This document shows positions 1 through 9,204 of a stretch of 64,000 nt of DNA, piece after piece. Source of the stretch: Citrobacter youngae. GTDB lineage: Bacteria; Pseudomonadota; Gammaproteobacteria; Enterobacterales; Enterobacteriaceae. The notes beneath the pieces were generated by a model that did not search any database, was not told the origin of the DNA, and saw only the letters and a program-made list of their open reading frames with translations. Position numbers and translations under genes: made by a program. Position 1 is the first letter of the stretch. Every line of letters starts with the position of its first letter. The stretch spans positions 1-64,000 of the forward strand of contig NZ_RPOI01000005.1 of the NCBI RefSeq assembly GCF_003818115.1, given 5' to 3'.

Positions 1-101
1 GCAGCTGCGTGGATTTTTGTTTTCATAGCGACCGTGTCAGCACCTTAGAAACGCAGCTAAAATTGAGCACGCTGGTAAGTGCAATTGTAAGCACACCTGT
101 T

Positions 102-373
102 TTAGTTCCACGCATTTTTTGAAATTTCCGGTTTTTCAGCCATCAGCCGGTACTCTTCCGGCGTCAGGTTGTTCAGGGATTCATGAGGCCGCTCGTTGTT
201 ATAGCGTTCTGCCAGCTCAGTCAGCGCATGGATCACTGGTTCTTCACGTCCGGTATTGGGCTGATAAAAATACACCGTCCTGCTCAACGATAACGTCCTG
301 CAGGCCTGGCGTAAACTCATGGCAAATTGTGCCGTCAGATAGCTGACGAGCTCACGCTTTATCGCTGGTTTTA
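102..373 (-). pseudogene. IS3-family transposase OrfB remnant, internally deleted
   Basis: Reading leftward, the frame runs from the OrfB start region (KALKPAIKRELVSYL, then MSLRQACRTLSLSRTVYFY) straight into the family's C-terminal end (YNNERPHESLNNLTPEEYR). A complete OrfB is about 270-290 residues; here about 90 remain, and the whole rve/DDE catalytic core between these ends is missing. The N-terminal part lies just after the OrfA remnant in another frame, the normal IS3 arrangement for programmed frameshifting. The element cannot encode an active transposase. I see the two ends directly; the family assignment rests on these two motifs. Confidence 0.8.
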
Positions 374-559
374 AAGCTTTTTTTCGATGACGTCTTTTAA
401 CGTGAGATTTTCCAGACTCAGGTCGGCAAACATTTGTTTCAAACGTCGATTCTCATCCTCAAGGTCTTTGAATTTTTTAATATCGGCCGCTTCTATCCCG
501 CCATACTTTGCCTTCCAGTTGTAATAGCTGGCCTCCGAAATAGCGACCCCACGGCATAC
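371..559 (-). pseudogene. IS3-family transposase OrfA remnant
   Basis: On the minus strand the frame reads GVAISEASYYNWKAKYGG, then IEAADIKKFKDLEDENRRLKQ, and ends DVIEKKL with a stop at 371-373. This is the C-terminal two thirds of an IS3-family OrfA: the recognition part of the helix-turn-helix followed by the leucine-zipper coiled coil. The N-terminus, which should lie above about 560, is lost, and the sequence turns into the upstream region of the fimbrial operon. With the OrfB remnant it marks an old insertion at the edge of the pilus cluster. Confidence 0.75.
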
Positions 560-761
560 TTTTGAGTAGCATAAAAAAGAAACGACATACTCACCCGTTG
601 GTATTATTTTTTTGTCGACGACATCACCTTTTCTCTAAGTAAAATTCATGAGATCAACTGGCGTACGTCTAATACTTATTCTAGGGTTAACTCATGTCTT
701 CTTGTGTCACATTATTGTTTTTTTAAAGCAAAAATGTGGTTATTTGAAAAAGGTGAAGGAT

Positions 762-1292
762 ATGGCTCTAGTCTTCGACAAACGCTTAATTCTTTTTTGC
801 GGCGCCTTTTCCATTATTCCGGCGGCAAACGCAGCGTCTACAAGCGGGACATTTCAGGTACTGATGACGATACAAAAAGCGTGTACCGTCACTGCGGGGT
901 CGGCTTCAAATATTACTCTCGGTCCCGTGAATACCACTGCGACAAATACCAGCGCAAGCAACACAATTTCAATTAATTGCTCAAAAACCACCCCCTACTT
1001 TATTGGCCTGGCACCTTCAGCGGCCAACGGCGGGACACCCACGGGGTCCGGAGCCATGTCCTCTGTCGCAAATGCAGCAAACAATACCGATAAAGTGCCT
1101 TACCAGCTGAACCAAACATCAGCAACAGGACCGGTCTGGGGGAATACGGCCACCGCCACCACGGTAGGAAATGGTGTTGCATCCCAGGGAACTGGGCTTC
1201 TACAGAGTTTTACCGTATATGCCACCGCGCCAAGCGCGAACTTCACACCTGACGACTATGCCGACACCGTAACGGTAAACGTTAACTACTAA
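762..1292 (+). CDS. Csu-type pilin, spore coat U (SCPU) domain protein
   Basis: Major subunit candidate of an archaic (Csu-type) chaperone-usher pilus; 176 residues, secreted. I start at the ATG at 762 (MALVFDKRLILF) because AGGTGAAGGA stands just upstream and a signal peptide ending in NAA follows; the longer frame from 648 lacks such support. One SCPU domain fills the mature protein: two cysteines (KACTV and NCSKT) for the typical disulfide, the VPYQL-x-VWGNT core and a C-terminal strand YADTVTVNVNY. It closely resembles the second half of the tip protein at 4384. It is the first gene of a four-gene operon, 14 bases before the chaperone gene. Confidence 0.85.
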   Translation: MALVFDKRLILFCGAFSIIPAANAASTSGTFQVLMTIQKACTVTAGSASNITLGPVNTTATNTSASNTISINCSKTTPYFIGLAPSAANGGTPTGSGAMSSVANAANNTDKVPYQLNQTSATGPVWGNTATATTVGNGVASQGTGLLQSFTVYATAPSANFTPDDYADTVTVNVNY

Positions 1293-1306
1293 ATTCAGGA
1301 ACACAG

Positions 1307-2029
1307 ATGACAGTAAAACTGCCTGTACAGCAGTATGCCTGCGCATGCCTGTTAGGAGCGGCTATGAGCGTAAATTCGGCGACAGCCAGCGGATTGCAGG
1401 TTGCCCCAGTTACATTAACGCTGCAAGCGTCGCAAAATGCCGATGGGATCTGGCTAAGCAATGCCGGAGAAAACGTGCTGAATGCCCAGGTTCGGGTCTT
1501 TCGCTGGAGCCAAAGCGCTTATGGCGATAAGCTGTCTCCCTCTCAGGGGCTGGTTATCAGCCCGCCGATGCTGGCGTTAGCCCCTGGCGAACGCCAGTTG
1601 ATTCGTGTTATTCGCACCGGCCCGCCATCGACACATACCGAAGATGCCTATCGGTTATCAATTGACGAATTACCGCCAGCAAAATTACAAAAAAATAAAC
1701 TTCAGTTTGTGCTGCATTATTCCGTACCAGTGTTTATTCAACCAACGGCGCAGGCTGAAACCCAGGCCAAATTGCAATGGAAATTACAGCAACTTGACGG
1801 CAAAAAATTTCTTGAAGTCAGTAATCAGGGAAATGGTCATGCGCAATTATCAGCGGCAACCTTTATAAACCATAATGGTGCGAAAAAGGTCATTACGCCG
1901 GGACTATTAGGCTATGTTCTTCCGGGCTCAACAATGCGGTGGATATTATCCACGTCCGCCAGCGATACCCATTATGGCGGTAAAGTTGAAGTAACAGTTA
2001 ATGGCCAAAAAACAGTACAAGATCTCTAA
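1307..2029 (+). CDS. Periplasmic pilus chaperone, CsuC-like (PapD family)
   Basis: Periplasmic chaperone that would hold SCPU pilins by donor-strand complementation and hand them to the usher. 240 residues: signal peptide ending about residue 28 (SVNSATASG), then the first immunoglobulin-like domain with the family patterns LQASQNADGIWLSNAGE, FRWSQ, ISPPMLALAPGERQLIRVIRTGP and YRLSIDELPP, then a second domain from about residue 125. AGGA precedes the ATG by a normal distance. The 3' end overlaps the usher gene by 29 bases, suggesting translational coupling. The APGERQLIRV segment carries the conserved basic anchor residue of the family. Confidence 0.9.
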   Translation: MTVKLPVQQYACACLLGAAMSVNSATASGLQVAPVTLTLQASQNADGIWLSNAGENVLNAQVRVFRWSQSAYGDKLSPSQGLVISPPMLALAPGERQLIRVIRTGPPSTHTEDAYRLSIDELPPAKLQKNKLQFVLHYSVPVFIQPTAQAETQAKLQWKLQQLDGKKFLEVSNQGNGHAQLSAATFINHNGAKKVITPGLLGYVLPGSTMRWILSTSASDTHYGGKVEVTVNGQKTVQDL

Positions 2030-4370
2030 GAGATCCTTGCTTCTGGTGAAATGTTGCTTACTCAATGGAGCATTATTATCTGGAATGGTTTCAGCTCACG
2101 CGGTCAATAATAACCAGACAAACAGTGGAATTATTGGCGACACAACACCTCTTGCGGGCATCGATTTATATCTCGACGTGACCCTGAATGGAAACCCTGT
2201 CGGCTTGGTTCATTTTGGCTATGAGAATGAAAAACTCTATGCTGGCGCCAATACCCTACGACAGTTGGGTTTTCGCTTACCGCAAAATGCGGCTGCCACC
2301 GTCAGCCTGAACGATATTGCCCAACTGAGCATTGACTACAACGTCGAACAACAAACTCTGGCGCTCACTGTGCCGCTCAGTTCCCTTGATCTTGCCACCA
2401 CGCAGGTGAACCCGACCGGCGAAGCGACACCAATAGCATCAAACTCACGTGGGGCGTTACTCAATTACGATGTCTATGCTCAGCAGGGAGATGAAACCAG
2501 CGCCAACACATTTAGCGAGTTGCGCGCGTTTAATGGCTTAGGGGTGTTAAGCACAACCCAACTGACTCAATATTCCACCGCGCCCAACGCAGATAATGCC
2601 TTCTACCGCATGGACACCCGCTGGCGCACGTCATTTCCGGAAAATATGTTGGCGATAAACGTTGGCGATACCCTGACAAGCTCGCTCACCTGGTCCCGAC
2701 CGACCCGCATTGGCGGCATCCAGATAGGAACCGATTTTAGTTTACAGCCGTACATGCCAACCACCCCGCTTCCCTCCTATCTTGGTTCTGCCACGCTTCC
2801 TTCAAACGTTGAGTTGTACGTCAATGGGGTTAAGTACTACAACGGGGAGGTTCCGGCCGGAAGTTTTCAAATCAACACCATGCCTAATATCAGTGGCGCA
2901 GGGACCGGTCAGGTGATGATGACCGACGCGCTGGGCAGAACGACAGTACAAAATTTCTCGTTCTACAACGATCAGCAACTCCTGCGAGAAGGGCTAACAG
3001 CCTGGTCAGCGGAATTAGGCGCAGTAAGAGAGAATTACGGTTACGCCTCATTTGATTATGCCAGTGCCCCTGTGTTTAGCGGGACCTGGCGTCGGGGATT
3101 CAGTAACACCTTTACTGCAGGTACACACGCGGAAACCAGTGATGGGTTGATTAACGCAGGTTTTAGCAATGACTGGGTTCCCGGCCCACGCAGCGGCACA
3201 GTGTCCACCGCATTGGCAGCCAGTACGGACTCAGGGAAAAGTGGATTTTTGTACAGTGTTGGTTACCGTTGGTCAGGTGAACAGTTTAATTTCAGCACCA
3301 GCACAACGGCGACGTCGGGTGACTACCGTGATGTCGCGACCCATTATGGTGAGCCGCCACCCTCGCTGAGCAGCAATACGGTAATAGGTTATGCAATGGC
3401 GTCAGCCGGCAATGTCAGCCTGAGTTACCTGCAGTTTCGCTATCCGCACGATAGCGCGGTACGCTACGCCAACGCCAGTTGGTTCAAATCCGTCACCGAA
3501 AACATCTCACTCAATGCCGGATTTAACCAGAATATTGACGACACCCGCGATCGCAGCGTTTACCTGATGGTGACGGTCACCACCAGCGGTAATCTGAGCG
3601 CCAGCAGTACCGTACAACATACCAATAATGAAACCGGCTACCAGATCAATGCCAGCCAAACGCCACCGGGTGACGGCGGCTGGGGATGGAACGTCGCTGC
3701 CAGCCAGCAAGCCTCCCGGCAAAGCGGCCAGGGAGAAGTCGGGTATTTGGGCCGTTTCGGAAAAGCCTACACCGGATTTAGCCGCCTGCCCGACAACCAC
3801 TACGGTTATGCTGGTGCGACCGGTTCCCTAGTTGCGATGGGGGGAGGTTTGTTCGCGGCTCGGGAAATCAACAATGGTTTTGCCGTCGTATCAACAGACG
3901 GCATTCCGGACGTGCCAGTCAAGCTGCAAAACAACCTTGTCGGTCGCAGCGACGATCAGGGTCTGCTGCTGGTCACGTCACTCAATAGCTATCAAAACAA
4001 TCAAATCAGTATTGACCCCATGGATCTACCCGCCAATATGCGGATCGCCCGCGTTGAAGCCAATGCAACGCCGGCGGATCGCTCCGGAACCCTGGTCAGT
4101 TTTGGTATCACTCCCGTACGCGCCGCGCAGGTTACTCTCGTTAATGAACAGGGTAAGGCCATTTCTGAGGGCAGCATGGCATATATCACTAACGGCGCAG
4201 GCCAGTCATCCGTCGTCGGATTCGATGGAATGGCCTGGTTTGACAGCCTGGAACAGCACAACAGGTTACGCGTTGACACAGATACTGGTAGCTGTAACGC
4301 ACAATTCGATTATCCCGCCAATGCAAAGGGGATTGTACAAATAGGCCCGCTGGAATGTCGGTCACAATAG
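2001..4370 (+). CDS. Outer-membrane pilus usher, CsuD-like
   Basis: Outer-membrane pore that assembles and secretes the pilus. 789 residues, typical of archaic ushers. After a signal peptide (MVSAHA, about residues 29-34) comes the N-terminal chaperone-binding domain (LYLDVTLNGNPVGLVHF), the beta-barrel with the plug (VELYVNGVKYYNGEVPAGSFQI, family hallmark), then C-terminal domains with GYAGATGSLVAMGGGLF and PVRAAQVTL. The terminal DTDTGSCNAQFDY-to-LEC segment supplies the usual cysteine pair. The start at 2001 lies inside the chaperone gene; internal methionines near the signal peptide are possible alternatives. Confidence 0.9.
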   Translation: MAKKQYKISKRSLLLVKCCLLNGALLSGMVSAHAVNNNQTNSGIIGDTTPLAGIDLYLDVTLNGNPVGLVHFGYENEKLYAGANTLRQLGFRLPQNAAATVSLNDIAQLSIDYNVEQQTLALTVPLSSLDLATTQVNPTGEATPIASNSRGALLNYDVYAQQGDETSANTFSELRAFNGLGVLSTTQLTQYSTAPNADNAFYRMDTRWRTSFPENMLAINVGDTLTSSLTWSRPTRIGGIQIGTDFSLQPYMPTTPLPSYLGSATLPSNVELYVNGVKYYNGEVPAGSFQINTMPNISGAGTGQVMMTDALGRTTVQNFSFYNDQQLLREGLTAWSAELGAVRENYGYASFDYASAPVFSGTWRRGFSNTFTAGTHAETSDGLINAGFSNDWVPGPRSGTVSTALAASTDSGKSGFLYSVGYRWSGEQFNFSTSTTATSGDYRDVATHYGEPPPSLSSNTVIGYAMASAGNVSLSYLQFRYPHDSAVRYANASWFKSVTENISLNAGFNQNIDDTRDRSVYLMVTVTTSGNLSASSTVQHTNNETGYQINASQTPPGDGGWGWNVAASQQASRQSGQGEVGYLGRFGKAYTGFSRLPDNHYGYAGATGSLVAMGGGLFAAREINNGFAVVSTDGIPDVPVKLQNNLVGRSDDQGLLLVTSLNSYQNNQISIDPMDLPANMRIARVEANATPADRSGTLVSFGITPVRAAQVTLVNEQGKAISEGSMAYITNGAGQSSVVGFDGMAWFDSLEQHNRLRVDTDTGSCNAQFDYPANAKGIVQIGPLECRSQ

Positions 4371-4383
4371 CAGGAGTTCATTC

Positions 4384-5352
4384 ATGAAATTAAGACAGTT
4401 GCTGTTTATCGCTGCACTCCTCGTCTGTCCAGGGATAAGTCATGCGGTCACCTGCTCCGTCAGTAACGTCCAACCAATTAGTTTTGGTGCAGTGGACCCG
4501 TTGTCATCATCAGGCGCAACGACCTCAATGACCTTTACCTGGACTTGTGCAAAAGAAGTGACCGACGTACTGGCGGGGATTAACCTCTGTTTTAATATTG
4601 GCGCATCGGGCGTCAGCGGTCAGGTGGCAACACGGAATATGTCGTTAAGCGGAACACCTTCCAGAACGTTGAGCTATCAGCTATATCAGGACGCCGGGCA
4701 CAGTAAAATCTGGGGGAGTCAGTATCAGAGCGGAACCTCGGTTCCCATGGTACAACTTAACTTGCTCAATTTGCTCCCAGTGACCGGTTCACTGACAGTA
4801 TCCGCCCAGCTCGTCACGCCGCAAACTTCAGCAGTCCCCGGAAGCTATCAGGACAGCTATACGGCAGCCACGGCGCTTATCACCCTCAACCCTGGATTAG
4901 TTATTCCGCCCACCACGTGCGGTGATACCGTTGCCGCCAGACTTCCCTTCAGCGTATCAGCCACTGTCAGCAAACAGTGCAATATCACATCGGCCACTAA
5001 CATTAGTTTTACCCCGGTGAAGGCAACTCAGCGCAATGCGACAGCATCAAATACCATCGGGGTGGCATGCACCAATAACACCCCTTATACCATTGGACTG
5101 CAACCCTCCAACGGCAATACTGCAGGCAACGGTGTGATGAGCGGAACGGGGGCAAACAGCGATAAAGTGCCCTATCAGCTCAGCTCAACGCCAGGGCCTT
5201 CCGGCACAGTGTGGGGCAACACCCCGCTCAATACCGTTACAGGCACTGGCACCGGCTCCGCTACGCCATATTCGGTGTATGCCACCGTTCCCAGCGCGAA
5301 CTACACCCCCGACAACTATGCGGACACCGTCACTATCTCAGTGACCTACTGA
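4384..5352 (+). CDS. Csu-type pilus tip adhesin, two SCPU domains
   Basis: Likely tip subunit (CsuE-like). 322 residues: signal peptide ending SHA at about residue 21, a first SCPU domain (CSVSNVQPISFGAVDP to about residue 170), and a second domain that aligns by eye almost end to end with the pilin at 762 (KQCNITSATNISF, TASNTIGVACTNNTPYTIGLQPSNGN, KVPYQLSSTPGPSGTVWGNT, YADTVTISVTY). The ATG follows AGGAG by eight bases and lies 13 bases after the usher stop. Tip proteins of this class have an N-terminal receptor-binding domain and a C-terminal pilin-like domain, which fits. Confidence 0.87.
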   Translation: MKLRQLLFIAALLVCPGISHAVTCSVSNVQPISFGAVDPLSSSGATTSMTFTWTCAKEVTDVLAGINLCFNIGASGVSGQVATRNMSLSGTPSRTLSYQLYQDAGHSKIWGSQYQSGTSVPMVQLNLLNLLPVTGSLTVSAQLVTPQTSAVPGSYQDSYTAATALITLNPGLVIPPTTCGDTVAARLPFSVSATVSKQCNITSATNISFTPVKATQRNATASNTIGVACTNNTPYTIGLQPSNGNTAGNGVMSGTGANSDKVPYQLSSTPGPSGTVWGNTPLNTVTGTGTGSATPYSVYATVPSANYTPDNYADTVTISVTY

Positions 5353-5674
5353 CGCGCCGCTAAAATGCAATCAAGAAAACACAAATAATTATCATATTGT
5401 TTACTTTTAGAGGTGCATCATAAATCTGACAAATAGTCATTCTCATGCACGATGCATATTAAATGCCTGAATTGCTACTTGATCGCAAACATTCGCAAAA
5501 TCAATAGATAATTATTCACTTAACGCTTAATTCACATATTTTTTATATGGCTATTAGAGGGCTGGAGGACAGGCCGTTTCTTGAAAAAAATGTTAAATTT
5601 AAGTTTATATGGTGAGATCCACTGTATACCACGGCCAAATTAAGAACATATTACTTTTATAACTAAGGTTTATC
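5353..5674. other. AT-rich intergenic stretch between pilus operon and gdhA
   Basis: 322 bases with no convincing open frame. It is clearly richer in A and T than the genes on either side and should hold the gdhA promoter. AAGG stands nine bases before the gdhA ATG. I see no strong hairpin terminator after the tip gene and no operator I can name. Confidence 0.5.
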
Positions 5675-6949
5675 ATGGATAAGTTATCTTACGCTTCAGA
5701 TAGCAGCACATCTGCCTGGAATACCTACCTGCAACAAATCGAGCGTGTGGCCCCTTACCTGGGCGAACTATCCCATTGGGTGGATACCCTGCGCCACCCG
5801 AAACGCGCGCTAATTGTCGATATTCCGGTGCAGATGGATGACGGCACTATCCGCCATTTCGAAGGATATCGTGTACAGCACAACCTCTCTCGCGGCCCGG
5901 GAAAAGGCGGTGTGCGTTATCATCCTGATGTTGATCTTAATGAAGTGATGGCCCTTTCCGCCTGGATGACCATCAAATGTGCCGCACTGAACCTGCCGTA
6001 CGGCGGTGCCAAAGGTGGCGTTCGCGTCGACCCATTCTCGCTGTCCGAAGGTGAACTGGAGCGTTTAACCCGCCGCTATACCAGCGAAATCGGCATTATC
6101 ATTGGGCCGCAAAAAGATATTCCAGCGCCGGATGTCGGCACCAACGGCAAAGTGATGGCATGGATGATGGATACCTACTCCATGAACCACGGCACCACCG
6201 TAACCAGCGTGGTCACCGGTAAACCTATCCACCTTGGCGGTTCGTTGGGTCGTGATAAAGCAACGGGTCGTGGCGTGTTCGTCAGCGGTCTGGAAGTGGC
6301 TCGTCGTGCCAATATCGACGTTGAAGGCGCGCGCGTAGCGGTACAAGGCTTTGGTAATGTCGGCAGTGAAGCGGCTCGCCTGTTCGCCAGTGCTGGCGCA
6401 CGCGTCGTTGCCATTCAGGATCACACTGCCACCCTGTTTAACACCACCGGGATCGACATGACCGCGTTGACCGCCTGGCAGTTGGAGCACAAACAGATTG
6501 CCGGTTTCCCGGGGGCGGAAACTATCGCCAGCGAAGCCTTCTGGAGCGTGGAGATGGATATCCTGATCCCTGCCGCGCTGGAAGGACAGATTACCCGTCA
6601 ACGTGCAGAAATACTGACCTGCAAACTGGTGCTTGAGGGCGCTAACGGCCCAACTTACCCGGATGCCGATGATATGCTGGCAAGCCGCGGTATCATCGTG
6701 GTACCTGACGTCGTATGTAACGCAGGCGGCGTCACCGTCAGCTACTTCGAATGGGTTCAGGACATGGCCAGTTTCTTCTGGAGCGAAGAAGAGATCAACA
6801 ATCGCATGGATAAAATCATGACCGATGCGATGGTTCATGTGTGGGAGAAAGCGGCGGAGAAATCCTGCTCATTGCGCACTGCTGCCTATATTGTGGCCTG
6901 CGAGCGTATCCTGCTGGCACGTAAGGACCGTGGTATTTATCCGGGATAA
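5675..6949 (+). CDS. gdhA: Glutamate dehydrogenase, second (catabolic-type) enzyme
   Basis: Interconverts L-glutamate and 2-oxoglutarate plus ammonium in the cytoplasm. 424 residues, shorter and different in sequence from the 447-residue NADP enzyme of E. coli, and of the type carried by Salmonella next to treA. Visible: [19 protein letters not shown] substrate loop, the catalytic-lysine motif PYGGAKGGV (Lys113), the ENV-class dehydrogenase region with [11 protein letters not shown], and the Rossmann loop [11 protein letters not shown] near residues 222-232. Cofactor preference cannot be fixed by eye; NAD is expected for this branch. It stands alone, with no partner gene. Confidence 0.88.
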   Translation: MDKLSYASDSSTSAWNTYLQQIERVAPYLGELSHWVDTLRHPKRALIVDIPVQMDDGTIRHFEGYRVQHNLSRGPGKGGVRYHPDVDLNEVMALSAWMTIKCAALNLPYGGAKGGVRVDPFSLSEGELERLTRRYTSEIGIIIGPQKDIPAPDVGTNGKVMAWMMDTYSMNHGTTVTSVVTGKPIHLGGSLGRDKATGRGVFVSGLEVARRANIDVEGARVAVQGFGNVGSEAARLFASAGARVVAIQDHTATLFNTTGIDMTALTAWQLEHKQIAGFPGAETIASEAFWSVEMDILIPAALEGQITRQRAEILTCKLVLEGANGPTYPDADDMLASRGIIVVPDVVCNAGGVTVSYFEWVQDMASFFWSEEEINNRMDKIMTDAMVHVWEKAAEKSCSLRTAAYIVACERILLARKDRGIYPG

Positions 6950-7344
6950 TACGACGGCAGATACGTCAACGTTTTGAACGACGATAAACGCCAGTCGTGA
7001 GTTACGCCAATAATGCGGCATTATTTGTGGCATTATTGGCGTGTAGTCGCCTGATTCATCCGCCCCGCTTTCTGCGTTTTACTTACCCAATATCTGCGCG
7101 GTTTGTTAGCCAATAAACATTAAATCCCATCGCAGCAACCATAATTTGCGTTAAGAACCCATAGCAACGCATTATTGGCCGCAATGTCTACTACCAATAT
7201 TACGCCCGCCATATATATTGACGAACTGATTAAAAATCCCGAATAATTGTCGAATTATGGCATTCTGGCTGCAGGGAAAGTTGCCTGACACAGTGCGATT
7301 AGATCGGGCCGGGAAAACTCAGCGAATAACCATGTGAGAATATA
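6950..7344. other. Intergenic region with repeated 11-base palindrome halves
   Basis: 395 bases without a plausible gene. It holds a hairpin with perfect 13-base arms (7004-7016 and 7030-7042) and a third copy of GCATTATTGGC at 7169-7179. The remainder is ordinary and presumably includes the promoter of the module that starts at 7345. Confidence 0.55.
7004..7042. repeat. 13-base perfect inverted repeat upstream of the HEPN gene
   Basis: Arms ACGCCAATAATGC (7004-7016) and its exact reverse complement (7030-7042) are separated by 13 bases. No T-run follows on either strand, so an operator or RNA stem is as likely as a terminator for gdhA. The half-site GCATTATTGGC recurs at 7169-7179, nearer to the next gene, which favours a binding site. 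Confidence 0.6.
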
Positions 7345-9204
7345 ATGGTCGATCATTCATCTGCTTCTGAGCACAACGATTTTACTCGTTGCCTGTCTCT
7401 TTTCGACAGCGCATTTCCACAAATCTTATCCCTGCTGGGCATGCCAGCCCCCACGCAACTCTCGCCTGATACGTTTTATGATTCACTTGATAAAGCCCGA
7501 GAGAAATTGGGCAACTGGAACAGTGTAGCGGCCCGCTTTAACTATAACGAGCAGGAAATGGCGAGCTTTCTTGCGGCACTACGCACCTTGAACAAATGGC
7601 TCGGCAGAAATACAGATGGCCAGCCTGCCGACAGAAATCTGACCATTGCCGCGTTGCGTTTTTTGTGGCAGCTCGAATATTTGCGAGAAAAACAGCCTCA
7701 ATTAACTTACTCAACGACGCTGAATAACGAAGACGAAGAAAAGCAGTTACGTAGTTTGCAGCAGGTACGGGCATTAGAGTTGACCATTCGTAGTTTAATT
7801 AATGAAGCGTACAATAACCAACAAGCCCTACTTGAGCACCTAAACAAATTATTTGGTCAGGAACGTGTAAAAAAATGGCTGAACGTTGCCGATCGTGATG
7901 ACGTATTGAGCGGTACTCTTTTCAGTGAACTCGCCTCACTGTTTATTGATAAAGACGAATATCCCATCCACTATTCTCCACTTTATCAATATACCCCTTT
8001 GCTCAGCTTTGTTAACGATAAACGTAGAACACTGAATACCTTTCTTGACGATATTCGCGTAATTCGCAACCGTCTGGCGCATCATAAGCGGGTAACCTCC
8101 GTCCAAACAACATTGGTGAATTACTATTACCGAGAAATTACTGAGCCGGTACAGGAGGCCTTCGATGAAGGTCGGGTAAAAGTTAACCCTGATCGTTTTT
8201 TTGATGACAGCAATGCTGAGGTTGCGCGCTATTTCGAACGGACCGCCCAAAAAATTGACGATCTTGGCGGTGACGTTCAGGGAATAAAGGATGACCTGGC
8301 GGCTCAGGCTCAGGATATTGGAAAAATCAAAATGGAAACGGGCATCATTCGCAATCGAGTGGCCTGGGTGCTGGGCGGTATCGTCGTCATTATTGTTGGT
8401 TCGGTACTGACTTTCGGAACCTCAACCAAGACGCTGGTGAATACGGAGTCCATCCGTAGCGATCTCGGGGAAGTGGGTAAAACGGTTGCCGGTGCGAAAA
8501 AAGAAACCAGTAGCGATCCGCGTAAAGAACTGGCGAATATCGGCATTGCCTGGGATGAAAAAAATCTTCGCGCCGCTATCGACCGCGGTGATACCCAGGT
8601 TGTCAATTTGTTTCTTGCCGGAGGCATGCGCTGGAAACTGTATTATGCCGAAGCCGCATTACAGGAAGATCGCCAGGAAACGTTGAATGCCCTATTACAA
8701 TCAGCATCATTGATGGATGAAAAAAACGGTTGTCTCAGAATGGCCGGTAAATTACGTCAGCAAACGAACCAGAATGGCACGCTGACCCCCATACAGATTC
8801 GTTATTTAAAAACATTCTGTTCTTCTGCCAAGGATATTCAGGGTATTAAAGCGGAACTGGACAGAGCGCTTAATTTTGAGAAAGCCCAGAAGAAAGCTTA
8901 CGATGAAGAAATGGCCAAAAATGAACCTGCGGGTCGCTGTGAACGCCGTTTGATGGCCGATAATGCGCGTGACTTACTGGCTGATGCGGCGCAGTTTTCA
9001 CTGCAAAGACCTACCACCTATTCACTCCACGATGTGTTATTGAAAGAACTGAATACGCGTCTGATGTTCGGCACACTCAACGAGGCAGAGTTAAAAAGCC
9101 TGGTTAAGAACTACTGCGTGAAACAAGAAAACCATGAACCCAATATTGCGATTGACGATAACTGGAGTCGCTCACAACGGGTCATTTATAACGTAGTCAA
9201 ATAA
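7345..9204 (+). CDS. Unnamed membrane protein with Swt1-type HEPN RNase motif and ankyrin-like region
   Basis: Not a named gene to me. 619 residues. The N-terminal half is helical; residues about 140-275 look like a HEPN domain of the Swt1 class (ALELTIRSLINEAY, then DDIRVIRNRLAHHKRV). Arg241 to His246 give the R-x4-H motif that forms the catalytic site of HEPN ribonucleases. A short coiled segment follows (299-330), then one membrane helix at about 341-358 (VLGGIVVIIVGSVLTFG). The C-terminal part begins with an ankyrin-like stretch (LRAAIDRGDTQVVNLFLAGGMRW, 408-430). Its stop overlaps the start of the next gene by one base. RNase activity and a role in phage defence are inferences. Confidence 0.72.
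   Translation: MVDHSSASEHNDFTRCLSLFDSAFPQILSLLGMPAPTQLSPDTFYDSLDKAREKLGNWNSVAARFNYNEQEMASFLAALRTLNKWLGRNTDGQPADRNLTIAALRFLWQLEYLREKQPQLTYSTTLNNEDEEKQLRSLQQVRALELTIRSLINEAYNNQQALLEHLNKLFGQERVKKWLNVADRDDVLSGTLFSELASLFIDKDEYPIHYSPLYQYTPLLSFVNDKRRTLNTFLDDIRVIRNRLAHHKRVTSVQTTLVNYYYREITEPVQEAFDEGRVKVNPDRFFDDSNAEVARYFERTAQKIDDLGGDVQGIKDDLAAQAQDIGKIKMETGIIRNRVAWVLGGIVVIIVGSVLTFGTSTKTLVNTESIRSDLGEVGKTVAGAKKETSSDPRKELANIGIAWDEKNLRAAIDRGDTQVVNLFLAGGMRWKLYYAEAALQEDRQETLNALLQSASLMDEKNGCLRMAGKLRQQTNQNGTLTPIQIRYLKTFCSSAKDIQGIKAELDRALNFEKAQKKAYDEEMAKNEPAGRCERRLMADNARDLLADAAQFSLQRPTTYSLHDVLLKELNTRLMFGTLNEAELKSLVKNYCVKQENHEPNIAIDDNWSRSQRVIYNVVK

Noticed and set aside
1-121. Possible minus-strand 30-codon peptide (MRGTKTGVLTIALTSVLNF...) overlapping an ATG at 26 by ATGA, the latter running off the window (MKTKIHAA)
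   Set aside because: No family resemblance and it begins inside the transposase remnant's end; too short to support as a gene from this window alone.
5400-5430. Very short ATG frames in the pilus-gdhA gap
   Set aside because: A few codons only, no ribosome site.
6065-6838. 257-codon open frame on the minus strand
   Set aside because: It lies wholly opposite gdhA, has no ribosome site and no recognisable motif; long antisense frames are common in such GC-rich genes.
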